A DNA stretch of 27,716 nt from Phoma sp. XZ068. Lineage: Eukaryota > Ascomycota > Dothideomycetes > Pleosporales > Didymellaceae. The translations under genes and the position numbers were made by a program. The notes below the pieces were generated by a model. That model made no database searches. It saw only the letters and a list, made by a program, of their open reading frames with translations, and was not told the origin of the DNA. The stretch spans positions 1 through 27,716 of the forward strand of contig RBKR01000033.1 of NCBI GenBank assembly GCA_004835665.1, written 5' to 3'. Below are positions 1 through 10,528 of this stretch, one piece after another (the stretch's first letter is position 1; each line of letters opens with the position of its first letter).

Positions 1-66
1 ATGCTTTCTGGCTTCACGCGATAGCGACAGCTTAATGCGTGGTGTCTGTGTCTGGAAGCATGCATA

Positions 67-294
67 TTAAAATGCTCCCGTAAATTGCACCTTCTTCCTC
101 TTCTTTGTAATCCTGCTTTTCTCCGGTTCCCCTTTAACCTCGGAGCCTCTCTTTAACCGCTTCTTTGTCTCTCTTAATGCCCGCCCTAAGACGTCGAGAC
201 AATCTTCATAATATGCTAGAATACGCGTGATATTGCTGTTCTCCCGCTCCAGCACAGTAAGTCTTTCGCTTTGCCGGGCTACATCACGTTTGGC
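67..294 (-). CDS. Basic coiled-coil C-terminal fragment, unknown
   Basis: An open frame of about 75 residues with no start codon; it is bounded upstream by a TGA at 295-297 and ends at 67-69. It reads as a charged helix (ERLTVLERENS) followed by a lysine/arginine-rich tail (KKRLKRG, TKKRKKVQF). The arrangement recalls the extreme C-terminus of Fot1/pogo-type transposases, which also end in an LxxEN-type helix followed by a KKRxKRG stretch. That is a resemblance only: no DDE catalytic residues are in the window. It could equally be the tail of a nuclear protein or a chance frame. No family is assigned. Confidence 0.25.
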   Translation of the reverse strand, partial: AKRDVARQSERLTVLERENSNITRILAYYEDCLDVLGRALRETKKRLKRGSEVKGEPEKSRITKKRKKVQFTGAF

Positions 295-297
295 TCA

Positions 298-963
298 TCT
301 ATGGCGGCTCTATCATCTGCTCCTGAGAAGACATTAGCAATATTATGTATTGTACGCTAGAACCTACCTGCTGCCTTCCCGTGTTGTTGTGCCGCCGCAG
401 GCAGGGACTCGTAATGCGCCTGCCTGAACCTATATCGCAGGAAGGGGATGTGCAGTCTCAGATAACTTCAAGTAGTATCAGCTGTACCCTTGGTTTGCAT
501 TCAAATACCATGCATTATTTCGCGTACCCAGTTCTTGTAAAAGTCAACATCTTCCACTGTTGCTTGCGAGCTGTCCGTGGCATGCAAGTGGGGACGAATA
601 CAATCGGGAGACGAGTATGAGTCCATAATGTGTTTCGTCTCAAGTCCTGCAAGCGCACAAGTAGTCTTTTATACCCAACATGTGTGCTTCGCTTGTTAGC
701 AGTGCTGTCTGTGCGATGCCGGTTATCATTCATCGGTCCTTTATTGATACATTCTGTCTCACTTGAAGTCGGATATCGGTTGATCGAGTACCGTCTGCCA
801 TGCCTTCGCTGCATCCAGGATCGCAACATTATGACGCCGATGCTCCGTTTCTGTTCCATTCTAGGCAAGCGCTTCGACCGACCTAATGCTGCAGATGTAG
901 CAGCCGTAAGTTATAAGAACTTGGTCTCGTCAATTGGCATCATATCAACATCTCGTACCCATT
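298..963. other. Stretch without a supported gene
   Basis: Overlapping open frames on both strands have no recognisable domain, no good splice partners and cysteine/arginine-rich composition typical of shadow frames. The region may carry the 5' exon or promoter of the membrane protein that starts near 964, but I could not identify either. Confidence 0.4.
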
Positions 964-1812
964 ATGAACCGCACATTTCTCATTGGCTTTACAACCAGCT
1001 ATTCCATCAGTTTGCTCATGACCATCTCACTCTTATACGCTGATATCAGAAGACATAGGCTGCAAGCAGCGACCTACTTGGAGAAGGTCTTAGCTATTAT
1101 CTTCGGCTTTGGTCAGGTAGCGATCATAATGGCTGCAATCATATCCGTAGTGGTTGCCTTTATCACCAAAATTCAGGCGTATTGGCTAGAACCACTCTTC
1201 TTGAGTACTCTCCAAGCTGATGTAGCAATCAACGTATGTTATCTCATTCAGCATATACCTCCAAACTCACCCTTACCAGTTCACTCGGAATCTACGCTTC
1301 ACTGATCATTCGACCTGGACAGTTGTATACGTATATATAGCATGTTTTTTCACCATAACACTGGAGTTCATATTCCGCATAAGGCATGGATGTGCTTCCT
1401 CACCATACAGCGTCTTTTGTTAACCAACGGTAGGAACGAAACTTCACAACACGGATATGACTCGTTCCTGTATCTTGCTATTTTGCCAACTCTTGCCTTA
1501 ACAATCTCAGGTCGGCGGCTATGCGCGCACAAACGAGCAGGCGGAAGCGGCCCAGTTTATAAAAGGTTGTTGTTTGCCTTCGTAATCTCGAATGCCGCTG
1601 CAGCGCTCTGCCAGCTGATCACTGCTATGACTATCTACGTTCACTTGGTCGCACACGGGGTGATAAGTGACTGGCTCAATCAATGCATGTTACTTGTACG
1701 TATTAGCACAATTTTCGAGGCTTTTCTGACATGGACAGGCCTGTACTTCAACTCAACTTCTGTGCCCTCTCGTTTTCTGTTTGGGCCGGGTGACGTCTTA
1801 CCGAGTAGCTAG
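964..1812 (+). CDS. Polytopic integral membrane protein, multi-exon
   Basis: Exon 1 (964-1233) starts at an ATG and encodes two or more hydrophobic helices (IGFTTSYSISLLMTISLLY; VLAIIFGFGQVAIIMAAIIS). An intron with a GTATGT donor at 1234 and a TTACCAG acceptor at 1279 joins in phase to exon 2, which adds another helix (TVVYVYIACFFTITLEFIF) before a stop near 1425. A further exon in a different frame carries two more helices, around 1470-1530 and 1560-1650, and ends at 1812. The junction between exons 2 and 3 is unresolved: either a short intron or a one-base break. The FR...E...Y...LP pattern faintly recalls RTA1-like fungal membrane proteins, but the extra C-terminal helices do not fit well. 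Function unknown; probably plasma or internal membrane. Confidence 0.5.
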
Positions 1813-2505
1813 TTTGGACAACTATGTGGGTCACGAGAGCAATATCAGGCTCAATAATTTCTGAGAGCAAATAAAGTCAAACGGCGATAATATGTTTATA
1901 TTCGTCATTTTCCGATTGTACCTGTATGATAGCATACCAAACAATATTTTCGGCGCTACTATTGGTTCAACCCTTGGTCAGTGTTAGTATTAGCTACACT
2001 GGAAGGCACGCCTTAGTGACAGCCCTAGCGGTCGTTCAATTGAGAGAGCAGGAAAGCGGAGTATGGTTGTGCGGGAAAAGTGTTGATCTGACACTAGTAC
2101 TCCTATGGGAGGCGTTTAGGTAGCTATCATCTCCCTTCTCGTGATCAACGCAGTTACTTACCTGGAGACCTCCCGACGCCGTTTGACCAGCCAGCCTGGA
2201 ACACTCAGTGCTCGTCGGCAGCCTCGACGGCCGCAAGCCCGATTTGAAAGCTAACTCCTAAGTATTCTGAATACAGCACATAATTGAACCATCGCCAAGG
2301 TTTCCTCAACGATCCGCGATAGTCTAGAAGCAGTGACAGCAGCGGCTGAGGAGGCTACAGAGATGGGGAACCGACGCCAGAGGTGAATTGAGTTATCAAG
2401 ACAAAAGAGGGCTAAGGTACAAAGGCAAGAGTCTACGTTGCATGGAAGCTAGAGAGTTCTCCACATGTATGTACAAAGTCTCCGCTCTTAGCATATGGCC
2501 CCCAA
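1813..2505. other. Intergenic stretch, no gene recognised
   Basis: The frame at 1926-2123 starts with a hydrophobic run but then becomes ordinary composition and has no supported splice partner. It may be a degraded continuation of the membrane protein on the left. The rest holds no recognisable coding signal and lies downstream of the TPR gene's stop. Confidence 0.4.
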
Positions 2506-3561
2506 TTACGACATTTTGAACTTATCTTGATGCTGCAGAACCAACGCAAGGTTGTTCATGCTTGTAAGTGTGGAAGGGTGTTGCCATCCAAGCTCTTCTA
2601 GTTTTCCTTCCAGTGACTGCCAATTCAGCTCCTCAGATTCCTTGTACTTGCCCTGAAGCTGCAGCACTAGCGCCAAGTTGCTCATACTAGCAAGTGTCGT
2701 AGGATGATGCTTTCCAAGAGTCTCCTGAAAGCCATTGAGAGCTCGCTGGTTCAGCTTTAATGCCTGCTTGTATTTGCCCTGATGCTGTAGTACTAGCGCT
2801 AGATTACTCATGCTTGTTAGAGTATCCGCATGACATGGTCCCAGCACCTTCTTACTGCCTTGAAGTACCAAGCGATTCAGGTCTTCTGACTCCTCGTAAC
2901 TGCCCAGGCGCTGTAGCGTTAACGCTAAGTTGCTGATGCTTGTAAGTGTGAAAGGATGCAGCAAGCCCAATGTCCGCTTGAACCCTTCCAAAGCCCGTCT
3001 GTTCAGTCCCACTGCGTCACTGTGGTTTCCTTGGCTTGACAACACCCCAGCCAGGATTTCCACGCTCAACAAAGTCCGTTGGTCATTCGGTCCTAGTACG
3101 CTATCTCTCACAGCCAGCGCTTCAGTGATCATCTTTTGTGCCATGGTATAATCCCCTCGCTTCCATAAATACCATGCCACATTCGTGACCATCTGTGCCC
3201 ACGCCCCCCATGAATTGAGAGTGATCGGGACACAATTATAGGCCCAGTCAACATACGGAAGCAGCTCCTGACATCTTTTCCAGTTCTCAAACTCTCCAGT
3301 AGGAAAATTCCGCGCCAAGTACTCCAGGCATGGGTCGTCAGCGTTGCTTTCTACTAACAAAACAGTCTTTAGACCTTTGTTTGCCAGTCTGTCTTTCATG
3401 TGCTGAAACCAGTTTTTCGAAAGTCGCAGGTTGTTGTACGATCGCTGACGACGTTTTGGCTTGATTTGATTGTTCAAATCCGTACGTTTCTCTAGCACCC
3501 TGAACTTGAGGGATTCCAGCAAACTAGGTACATAAAGGCCCGTCTCAAAGGTCAAGAGCAT
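2506..3561 (-). CDS. TPR-repeat protein of the fungal NLR type, NACHT/NB-ARC absent
   Basis: An intact single-exon frame of 351 residues. From about residue 160 it carries 42-residue tetratricopeptide repeats of the kinesin-light-chain type (LTSMSNLALVLQHQGKYK... LGxxHPxT), at least four in register, the last cut off by the stop. In fungi such repeats form the C-terminal sensor half of NLR-like proteins (NACHT/NB-ARC-TPR). Here the first 100 residues contain no P-loop or other NTPase motif, and a TATA-like element (3592-3598) lies only about 30 bases upstream of the ATG, so the ORF stands alone. It is either a TPR-only derivative or the surviving 3' part of a larger NLR. The repeat units are also near-identical at DNA level with a period of about 126 bases, a substrate for unit gain and loss. 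Confidence 0.8.
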   Translation of the reverse strand: MLLTFETGLYVPSLLESLKFRVLEKRTDLNNQIKPKRRQRSYNNLRLSKNWFQHMKDRLANKGLKTVLLVESNADDPCLEYLARNFPTGEFENWKRCQELLPYVDWAYNCVPITLNSWGAWAQMVTNVAWYLWKRGDYTMAQKMITEALAVRDSVLGPNDQRTLLSVEILAGVLSSQGNHSDAVGLNRRALEGFKRTLGLLHPFTLTSISNLALTLQRLGSYEESEDLNRLVLQGSKKVLGPCHADTLTSMSNLALVLQHQGKYKQALKLNQRALNGFQETLGKHHPTTLASMSNLALVLQLQGKYKESEELNWQSLEGKLEELGWQHPSTLTSMNNLALVLQHQDKFKMS

Positions 3562-3591
3562 ATTCGCTGGGGCTGATTAGAAACAAGAAAT

Positions 3592-3598
3592 CTTTATA
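3592..3598 (-). promoter_or_regulatory. TATA-like element of the TPR gene
   Basis: TATAAAG on the minus strand, about 30 bases before the ATG at 3561. The close spacing would give a very short leader, or the true start could be further downstream. Confidence 0.3.
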
Positions 3599-3984
3599 GA
3601 GGTAAGAATGGCTGCTCAAACAGTATTGATGGACTTGGGTAGAATTCTGCCATCCAGGCAACTTTTGTTTGCCGAAAGGGCGGGTTGTACTGCAACCTTG
3701 AAAGTGTTGCCCGATAACTGTTTCCTTGCCAAAGCCCGAGTCACAGAAACATAATCTCGAGAGTGGGTTAACTGTTTTCAGTCAGAATTGCTGAGTACAG
3801 GAACCTGTATCCCGCAGTTTAATCGCGCTTGGACCCGGTGCAATCGCAACCAGGGTTCGGAAAGGTCACATTTGTCCAAAGCCTTTCTACGAGAAAGGAG
3901 CACGTGAAAACGCAGGGATTGCGGATAAATTCGACAGTTAATCAAACACAAGCAACGAGCTCTGAACTGCTAACCCCTTTCGCC
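3599..3984. other. Intergenic stretch, no gene recognised
   Basis: This lies upstream of the TPR gene and downstream of the DUF3716 gene's stop. The long plus-strand frame at 3829-4170 is mostly the antisense of the DUF3716 exon and has no start codon or domain of its own. No NACHT or P-loop coding remnant was seen that would extend the TPR gene. Confidence 0.4.
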
Positions 3985-4611
3985 TTATACGCTGAAGCTG
4001 CATTCTTTGTTCCGCGAGATACAGTTGGTGCACTCAACAAGACCAAGCTGCTCCGCAATGCGGCACGAATTGAAGAAGCCGTCGCCGTCGCAGCAATTTT
4101 GGCACGGAGTAACGGTGAGGTTGGTGACGTTCTGGGCGCAGTGGAATATAACCGCAACGAGTCGTCCTAATGGCCAGCCATCCGTGCTGAAGCAGATATG
4201 TTCGTAGCTGCAATCGACCATGGCGCGCCAGTCAGGATTGCTCGCGAACGAAGTGATGGCCCTGATCTTCTGGACATAAGGGTTACCAGTGCTCGTGGGG
4301 ACGTGCCTGTGAATAGCTGTTGCAAGATCGTTGACAGCAGCCTTCGTGTTCAGCTTGAGAGCACGACTCCTCTTCACTCCGCTGAGTTAGCTCTCAAGTT
4401 CCTCATATCTGCTAGGGTATATGGTAATATACTCACACCAAACAACGAGTTCATGCCAATCCTCGTTCTCGGGAATATAATGGCCACTGTGAGGTAGCGT
4501 CAATGGGCGTCGAGGATAGTCTTCACGGCCACCGCCGCCAGTAGAGCGCTTGATACCGGTGTTGGCGTAAGTATCAGTAGTGAAATTGACATGACCGCGG
4601 AGAGTGGCCAT
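3985..4611 (-). CDS. DUF3716-type cysteine-rich (putative zinc-binding) protein
   Basis: Two exons. Exon 1 (4611-4437) starts at an ATG 50 bases from a strong TATA box. A GTGAGT donor at 4436 and a branch point (GCTAAC) precede acceptor AGs at about 4383 and 4377; the second keeps frame with exon 2 (4376-3985). The product is about 188 residues. Near the C-terminus six cysteines are arranged C-x2-C-x9-C-x10-C-x2-C-x6-C followed by SF, beginning CQNCCDGDGFF and ending CSF. That spacing is characteristic of fungal DUF3716, a short cysteine module of unknown function often found in lineage-specific genes. The rest has no recognisable domain. A zinc-binding or protein-interaction role is inference. 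Confidence 0.65.
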
Positions 4612-4661
4612 AGTGTTGTCATGAGGATGGAGGAGGGAAGGTGGTCGAGGGAAGGGTAACG

Positions 4662-4669
4662 TTTATATA
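4662..4669 (-). promoter_or_regulatory. TATA box of the DUF3716 gene
   Basis: TATATAAA on the minus strand, 51 bases before the ATG at 4611. It is followed by a pyrimidine-rich leader, the usual arrangement in filamentous ascomycetes. Confidence 0.5.
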
Positions 4670-4897
4670 CTATAGCTGGCGCGTGGTTGGCGCGTGCTTA
4701 CCGCGCAATCAGGCGGACGTCATATACGCAAACGGGATCCCGATTTGAGAAACACAGTGTACCGAATCAGTTGATCGAATTTGTAAAGACTACATGTTGC
4801 TAACGTTGTATACTGCCTGCCTAGCGGGACTATGCCCACATCGGCTCAAAGCTCAAAGAAGCTTCACCAAACTCGCCAACTCTGCCCTGACTCAAAT

Positions 4898-7227
4898 CTA
4901 TGGAGCGGTAGCCATTATGTTAGGGGGAAGATCACCATTATCAACGTCAACTCCTGCCATTAAATTCTCGTCATCGTCGGCGTCTTCTTCTTCCTTACCG
5001 CCTCTATCGCTGCTCTCGGCCCCAGGATCATCTCGCTCGTTTTCTGGAAAGAGCCATGGGGTTTTTAGAAGATCGTCTGAGGTCAGGGGTTTCTGGGTCT
5101 GCGGGTGGAGCTTTTGAACCTTACATGCCTCGAAATAGGTCTGTCTCTGTACGTAGGACACCTCCATGGTTGAGAATGTTTTCTTCCCATATTTTTGTCC
5201 TGCGAGTTGCGCGAATTCTGTTCTGTCCAGAAAATCTGGGTCGGGCACGCCCTTGTACTGTACGCTGATATAAGCATCTTGAAGACGTTCTTTTGCTCCG
5301 CGGCGCACGTAGCCCTCCGCTCGAGGCATCACCACGACTGGGCCGATTTTACAATTGGATGATCCCCTCTTATGTCTTTCCTTCGTTGCTTAATGTTGAA
5401 TTCAGAAACTTTCTGATCAGCCAACCTCTCTGCACCGCCTGGCCCCAAGTCGCTGCCTCTGAAAACTTTGAGGTACTCCATCCCTGGCACATCGAGGCCA
5501 GCATTGACAAAGTAACGATTGTACCTTGCATTATCTGACATAGCGGGTCTTGTTGCTACGAGAGGCCCATGCTCCGTCATGCCATCCTCATACTGGAATA
5601 CCTTGGCCATACCTGCTCCAAAGTTCAGTGAGGTGATATCAAGATTCCGGAGCATCTCCTCTGACAGGTTGGTTCCAGCAACGTGATTTGTCGCAGTTCC
5701 GGTAACCACCTTTGCTGCAGGTGCCGTTGCTCCAGATTCATTGGGTGGTTTTACTGAAGTTTCAGCAGATGAACTTGCTGCAGGACCGCTGGGAGGCTGT
5801 CTTAGTTCTATAGCGCGCACCACACTGACCGCTGCCTCTTGTTTTCGGAGCTGCTCCGTGAGCCTTTCAAGATTAACATTCACTTCGTCGTAATGCCCGT
5901 CCTTATGTTGGTCGAATATCTCTTTGAGTATGGACATAGGTAAGCAGTGAACGGTTTCTGTCTCTCGTTTTAGAGTTACAATGGACTTATCAATCGTTTC
6001 CAGTTTCTCAATTAGGCTACTTGCCTTGAGAATGGTCTGATCTGTAGTCGTGCTGCCGTCACTTACGCTTAAGACAAAATCATACAAAGGTCTGGTAGCC
6101 GTGTCCCATAGATCAATCTCGTCAAGAGTCGGTCGTTCTAATTCTGCCTTCATTGTGAAGTAAAGATCCTGATTCTCTTGAGAGGACATAAAGTCATTGA
6201 ACATTTTTGTTGCGCGGTCACCCAATACTTGGGTGGGTGGAATGCCCTTGCGTTGTAGATTATCAAGGAAGATCAAACTTGTTTGGAAAAGCTTCTTAGT
6301 CTTCTCCTTTCGGGCTTCCAGCCTTCTCTTGGCTGTATCCTTCTTGGCTGTCAATTCAACAGACTGCGCGGGACTACATGACGCGAGCTGTCGATCGTAG
6401 TCTTCAATCTTCTTTCTCCACGCTGCTTCAGAAGGCGAGTTGTTGAGTCTATCAACTGCTTTCTCTATGGAGTAAATCTGCGCGCAGAGCTCTTCAATAG
6501 GGAACTTCCACATCCTAAGTAGTTCTTCCTTTGAAGGCTGTCCGGTTTCTTGAATGCAGCGGTTGTGGAGCTGTTTTCTGCGCAGCACCTTTTCGCTCTC
6601 GGACTTTCCTGAAAGCTCCTCTTCGAGGCTCTTTAGCCTTGCTTGGTAGAGCGCATGGGCTTTGGTGTTGAATTCTACATCGACGTTCAAGGTTTTATCG
6701 CAGTAGTTCTCAATGGTTTTGTTTACTTGGTTTACAACGTTCTGTTTGGGGCTGGACAACTTGGCCTTACCGCCTGGAGCCCATTGGAATCTAAGTATGT
6801 GGTACAATCCTCGCCATTCCTTTTCGACTCGTTCAGGCCGTTTCTCAGGAGCTGTTTTGTTTGATCGCTCACGCATGTAATTCAAGAAGCCTTCGTTGGC
6901 GGTAATGGCCACTTGTCTCTTATCTTCAGCATCTCTTTGTGCCCGTTGCGCTTCGTCAAGGTTCTCTTCATTGTCCGAGCTAGCTTGAGAAGAAATGTCA
7001 CTTTCTTTGTCTGTTTCTTCCAAGGCATCACTATCCACTTCTTCAAGACCCTCTCCCTGCTTCTGCGTTTGCTTGGGCTTTGGCAGTGACTCTACAACTG
7101 TAGCCTCGCTCTCGTTTCCTTCTGCGTCCTTCTTCTCTGTGATTCTGTACTTTCCCTTCTTCTTCCCGGCTTTGTTACTGCTCAAGAGTGCCGAGGATGG
7201 ACCGGAGAGAACAAGACTTGTTGACAT
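4898..7227 (-). CDS. Large acidic/coiled-coil protein of unknown function, one frame break
   Basis: The ATG at 7227 opens a 632-residue frame that stops at 5329, but coding continues at once in another frame to 4898. Adding one A to the run of four at about 5350 fuses the two into one frame of about 776 residues (...HPIVK then IGPVVVMPRAEGY...). An intron is possible but its best donor and branch are poor. The N-terminus is lysine-rich then acidic and disordered (residues 20-100), the middle is long charged helix (about 150-490), then an Ala/Ser/Pro linker, a conserved-looking globular C-terminal part, and a final acidic tail rich in D and E. No family recognised. A TATA box lies 112 bases upstream. 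It has the look of a structural or nucleic-acid-associated protein, but that is only composition. Confidence 0.7.
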
Positions 7228-7338
7228 TGTTAAAGATAAATTCTTTAGTGGATGATGCGAAAAAGGCTAATTCTCAAGACCAGCTTAAGAATCTATATTT
7301 GAGTTTGTTATGCCTGAGTAAACCCTGGCAGCGAGTAA

Positions 7339-7346
7339 TTTATATA
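7339..7346 (-). promoter_or_regulatory. TATA box of the orphan acidic/coiled-coil gene
   Basis: TATATAAA on the minus strand about 112 bases before the ATG at 7227, a normal distance for a fungal promoter plus leader. Confidence 0.45.
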
Positions 7347-7521
7347 GAGCAGTGGAGGGCAGAAAACGTAGTCTTGTTAGTCGGGAACTGAGTTACAGAA
7401 AGCAGGTCTGCGAATGCATTCAGAGATAGGGACAGGTGACACCGAAAACTGATTTCAGGAAGACCACCCTAACTTAATAAAGATCGCTTGGACTGGTACG
7501 GCAGCCAAATCAACAAATATC

Positions 7522-8287
7522 ATGGCTCGTGTACTCTTATTGATTGTTTTGGGCCTAGGGACCGTGGCGCTGGCCTCCATACCTAGCTCGGATGCTGCGA
7601 TCTCCAGTCTATGGAGCAACCCTCAACCATCACATCTACCCTGGGCTTGGAACCAGACCACTCAGACTGCCGAAACAGTTACGCCAACAAATTCAATGTA
7701 CACTGATGTGCAAAAGCCCACCTCCACAGTCAATGTTGGCGATCAAGGGAGCTCTTGTTCTCCCCTTCTTCGCTGAACGCGTCGGTGGGCAGCTTTATCG
7801 CGTTTAACTTCCTTGCTATGAATCACACATTGACTCAAAGCAACCTTTCAAGCCCTTGTCAGCACAATGGAGGTTTTGACTCTGGATTTAGGCAGTTCAA
7901 CCCAGCTAATGTGAGCGGGAAGTATATCATTGAGTATGAGTTCGAAAGCAGGATCCGCAGTGGTTCTTTTGTGCCCAGAACGTCACAACATCCCACTGTC
8001 ACGCCGGCATGGTCTTTAGTCTAAATCCTGGTGGGGCACATCCTGAGTTTTTGCAGAATGCTCGTTCAACAGCCGCAAAAAGTCAACCGACACTGGTCTG
8101 CCAGCAGCCTCCGTCTGACCAGCCGACTAGCAACAGAACCGTGGCCGCACCAAACACGGGAACCATCTCGGCCAGTATCGGGCCAAACTCAACTGCTGTA
8201 TCTCCCCCTATTGCGAACTCTGGAAACGGGAAGCCCGTAGTAGTAGGCCTTGGCTTAGTTGCCGGCCTTTATGTTCTATTTTTGTAG
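7522..8287 (+). CDS. Secreted GPI-anchored cupredoxin-like protein, two frame breaks
   Basis: The ATG at 7522 begins a signal peptide (ARVLLLIVLGLGTVALA). After a Thr/Pro-rich linker comes the fungal extracellular cupredoxin pattern: VGDQG, FSPSSLNASVGSFIAFNF, MNHTLTQS, GGFDSGFRQF, WFFCAQNVTTSHCHAGMV. The His of MNH, the Cys of FFC and the His/Met of the SHCHAGM end are the expected type-1 copper site. A Ser/Thr-rich tail ends in a small-residue omega region and a hydrophobic C-terminus (VVVGLGLVAGLYVLFL), as in GPI proteins. Reading it needs one missing base near 7753 and one G near 7948 (GG to GGG); otherwise the frames abut perfectly. The protein should sit at the cell surface; copper binding is inferred from family. 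The stop is at 8285-8287. Confidence 0.8.
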
Positions 8288-8537
8288 ATTATCACCGCCT
8301 TTATGTAGAGTTCATAGTAATAATCACATACTACTCTTTACTAGCCTTCTTTCAACTTTATTTAGAGAGTTATAAGACCGAAAATCACGCTGATAGTGCG
8401 ACCTTTTATAAGCTGTGGCAGCAATACGGTCTAGCAACAACAAGATACAGTAAACGTAGTTAGTCTCGAACCTCATCGTTGCGGGGATGTTTATCTTATT
8501 GTTTTTCTAGGTGTATCTCTGCTTAACTAACTTTACT

Positions 8538-9099
8538 CTACAAACAGGACGCGGTTCGCGATAGATTACCCGGTGTAGTAACATTGTTACGGCACCTTAC
8601 TCCTACACATGCGCCCTCACCATCCGCAGTAAGCTGTTCCGAGTCACCAGAGCCTCCAGATATGACAAATAGATCGACAACCGTTCCATCAGTTCCGGAG
8701 CACTGCCTACTTCGCCGTTAGTGAAGATATCGAGGGCGACGCTGAGGTACGCTTACCATTCTAGACCTGCGACTCCATTGGGGACACTGTCAGGTATCTT
8801 AAAGATTGCAACCTGATCTCCTGCACAGTTGCTGGGTTTGACAGTGGAAGAGATTGATAGGAAAGTATCGTTGGAAAAGCTCATAGTGGCCTGACACGTA
8901 GAGTTGCGAGAATTAACAAGCCTACAGCATTGTAAGAACTACTGGCGTATGATAGTGGTGAGATGTACTGGTAGTGGAGCTCCTGCCCGGCTTGTACCTG
9001 ATTTATTGGACTAAAGAGGACAGGTAGGGTGTAGTCAAAGGGGAAGATCTGAGCTGTTCCCAGCCCAATGAACATAAAGAAAAGCTTCATTGCATGCAT
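8538..9099 (-). CDS. Small secreted cysteine-rich protein
   Basis: The ATG at 9099 opens a signal peptide (MKLFFMFIGLGTAQ). The chain reads QVQAGQELHYQYISP, then STCQATMSFSNDTF, KPSNCAGDQVAIFKIP and VAGLEW. An intron with GTAAGC donor at 8756, CACTAACG branch and GTAG end at 8707 joins in phase (TG|G) to WQCSGTDGTVVDLFVISGGS, then ACVGVRC, and stops at 8538. The mature protein would be about 150 residues with even-numbered cysteines and N-glycosylation sites. A one-base break near 8935 (GG for GGG) interrupts exon 1. The W-Q-C...ISGGSGD pattern is shared by a group of small secreted fungal proteins of unknown role. An apoplastic or cell-wall role, perhaps effector-like, is inference. It is convergent with the cupredoxin gene, 250 bases apart. 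Confidence 0.7.
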
Positions 9100-9317
9100 G
9101 GTCAGGGTGGATAGAAGCCGAAGATTGAGTCGTCAGTCGCCTTTTAATGTCGGCCTAGCTTCCTGTGTTCAGTAGTCGGTCCAGAGTATCCATGCATCGT
9201 GCTCAGCCATAATGCACCAACGACTACCTGGTTCAGTATACTGTCTCTATCAAACGGTGTCCCGCCACCTTTGATAAATGGCAGAAAATCCCAGAGCCTT
9301 CTCGAGGTCGGTCCAAC

Positions 9318-9788
9318 ATGTATCCTAGTTATCCCAGCTTCAGACGTTGTAGTGATCTTGCTGTTCAGTTTGCTGTCCCGGAGCGACACGTTGTAAAACA
9401 CATCTTAGACTGTACGGAGGACGAAGAGAATCTGAGGTCTAGAGCTGCGGGAAATATTCTTTCCGCTCGAGTGAGGCGCCTTGCTAGTCTAATGTCGCGC
9501 CATAGAATCCAAGTGGAATCTCTCAGCCTCAACGAGATAGGTATCACTCTATTTCTACCTCCACCACCATGCCCTGCGCCAAAGTCAAAGTTCTCCGCTA
9601 TGTGTAACCGTAAATCCTTTTCACCAACTCTAGCCGCAATCAAAGAAGAGGAGAGCACTCAAGTGCTGCGAAAGACCAACAAGTTTCCAAACGAGCGAGA
9701 GTGGATAACGATGTATGATTACCTTCCAGTCGATAAGCGAAAGGCGCTGTACGTAGTTCCTGGGGCGGAGAAAGCAGGGTTTATCTAA
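9318..9788 (+). CDS. Hypothetical protein, weak support
   Basis: An uninterrupted 156-residue frame starting with ATG. It contains a charged helical segment (HVVKHILDCTEDEENLRSRAAG), a proline cluster and a basic C-terminal part, but no domain I recognise. The opposite strand is also open for about 100 codons here, so the case for coding rests on length alone. It might be an exon of a larger gene; no convincing splice sites were found. Confidence 0.3.
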   Translation: MYPSYPSFRRCSDLAVQFAVPERHVVKHILDCTEDEENLRSRAAGNILSARVRRLASLMSRHRIQVESLSLNEIGITLFLPPPPCPAPKSKFSAMCNRKSFSPTLAAIKEEESTQVLRKTNKFPNEREWITMYDYLPVDKRKALYVVPGAEKAGFI

Positions 9789-10528
9789 GTGGAGTGCTGC
9801 GGAGTGGACGGGAACTTCCAAAGTTATTTACATTGTGGCGACTACCTAGGTAGCTTAATAAGATATAAACTATACAAAAGCGCAATTGATCCACAAACAT
9901 TCCAAGGTTTACATTCGCCGCCGGGATCGGTTTGTACAGGATGCTGTTTTCTCAAGGTTCACGCTCGGTGTGCCCAACACTCCCTGCTTGCAGCCCGCGG
10001 GCGTGAACCAGAGGGGCAAGTCCACTCGATATACGCGCGCGGGGTTTAATCAACCCATGCGCTCAAGGCGCAACGCGCGTTCTCTTCCTCCCTCGGCCGG
10101 AACTTGGCCAATCATGCTCTACAGCTGGGCGCCCCACGTGTCGTAATCGGACCGCAGATCAAATAGCCGCAACATCCCGGAACGCGTCTGCGCTGATCAA
10201 GTGGAACATGACTCTGATACGACATTCGATAGTGCCGAAGATACGATTGGTAATATCTGTGGGCGTACCAACGCAATATTAGAGCAGAAAGTCACCGGTT
10301 GGACAGCTTTCCATGAGGCAAGACACAATCAAAGCTGAGAGCTAATGCAAGTGATTCGCATAATGGTGATGAAAGTGAAAATCTCTACAAGGGTACTACG
10401 TGTTGCTCTTCTATCAGTCTCCCAAGCCGTGTTCAATGACTGCGCCTGCGTTCTCGCGCTTCATAACATGTGCCATGCTCCCTTCACAGCCAGAAGACAA
10501 TTCACAGGCTGTAGAAGTCTAATCAAAG
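9789..10528. other. Intergenic stretch, no gene recognised
   Basis: Short overlapping frames only. A CG-rich segment at about 10000-10100 (many GCGC tetramers) stands out slightly from the AT-richer flanks. No domain, tRNA fold or splice-linked exon was seen. Confidence 0.4.

Noticed and set aside
67..294. Transposase gene
   Set aside because: Only a short basic helix-tail resembles Fot1/pogo C-termini; no catalytic residues, so kept as an unknown fragment.
345..868. Overlapping ORFs on both strands (345-620 +, 515-868 -)
   Set aside because: Composition is Cys/Arg-heavy with no domain, no splice partner and mutual overlap; treated as shadow frames.
3829..4170. Plus-strand ORF opposite DUF3716
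   Set aside because: No ATG in context; it is the complement of the cysteine module exon.
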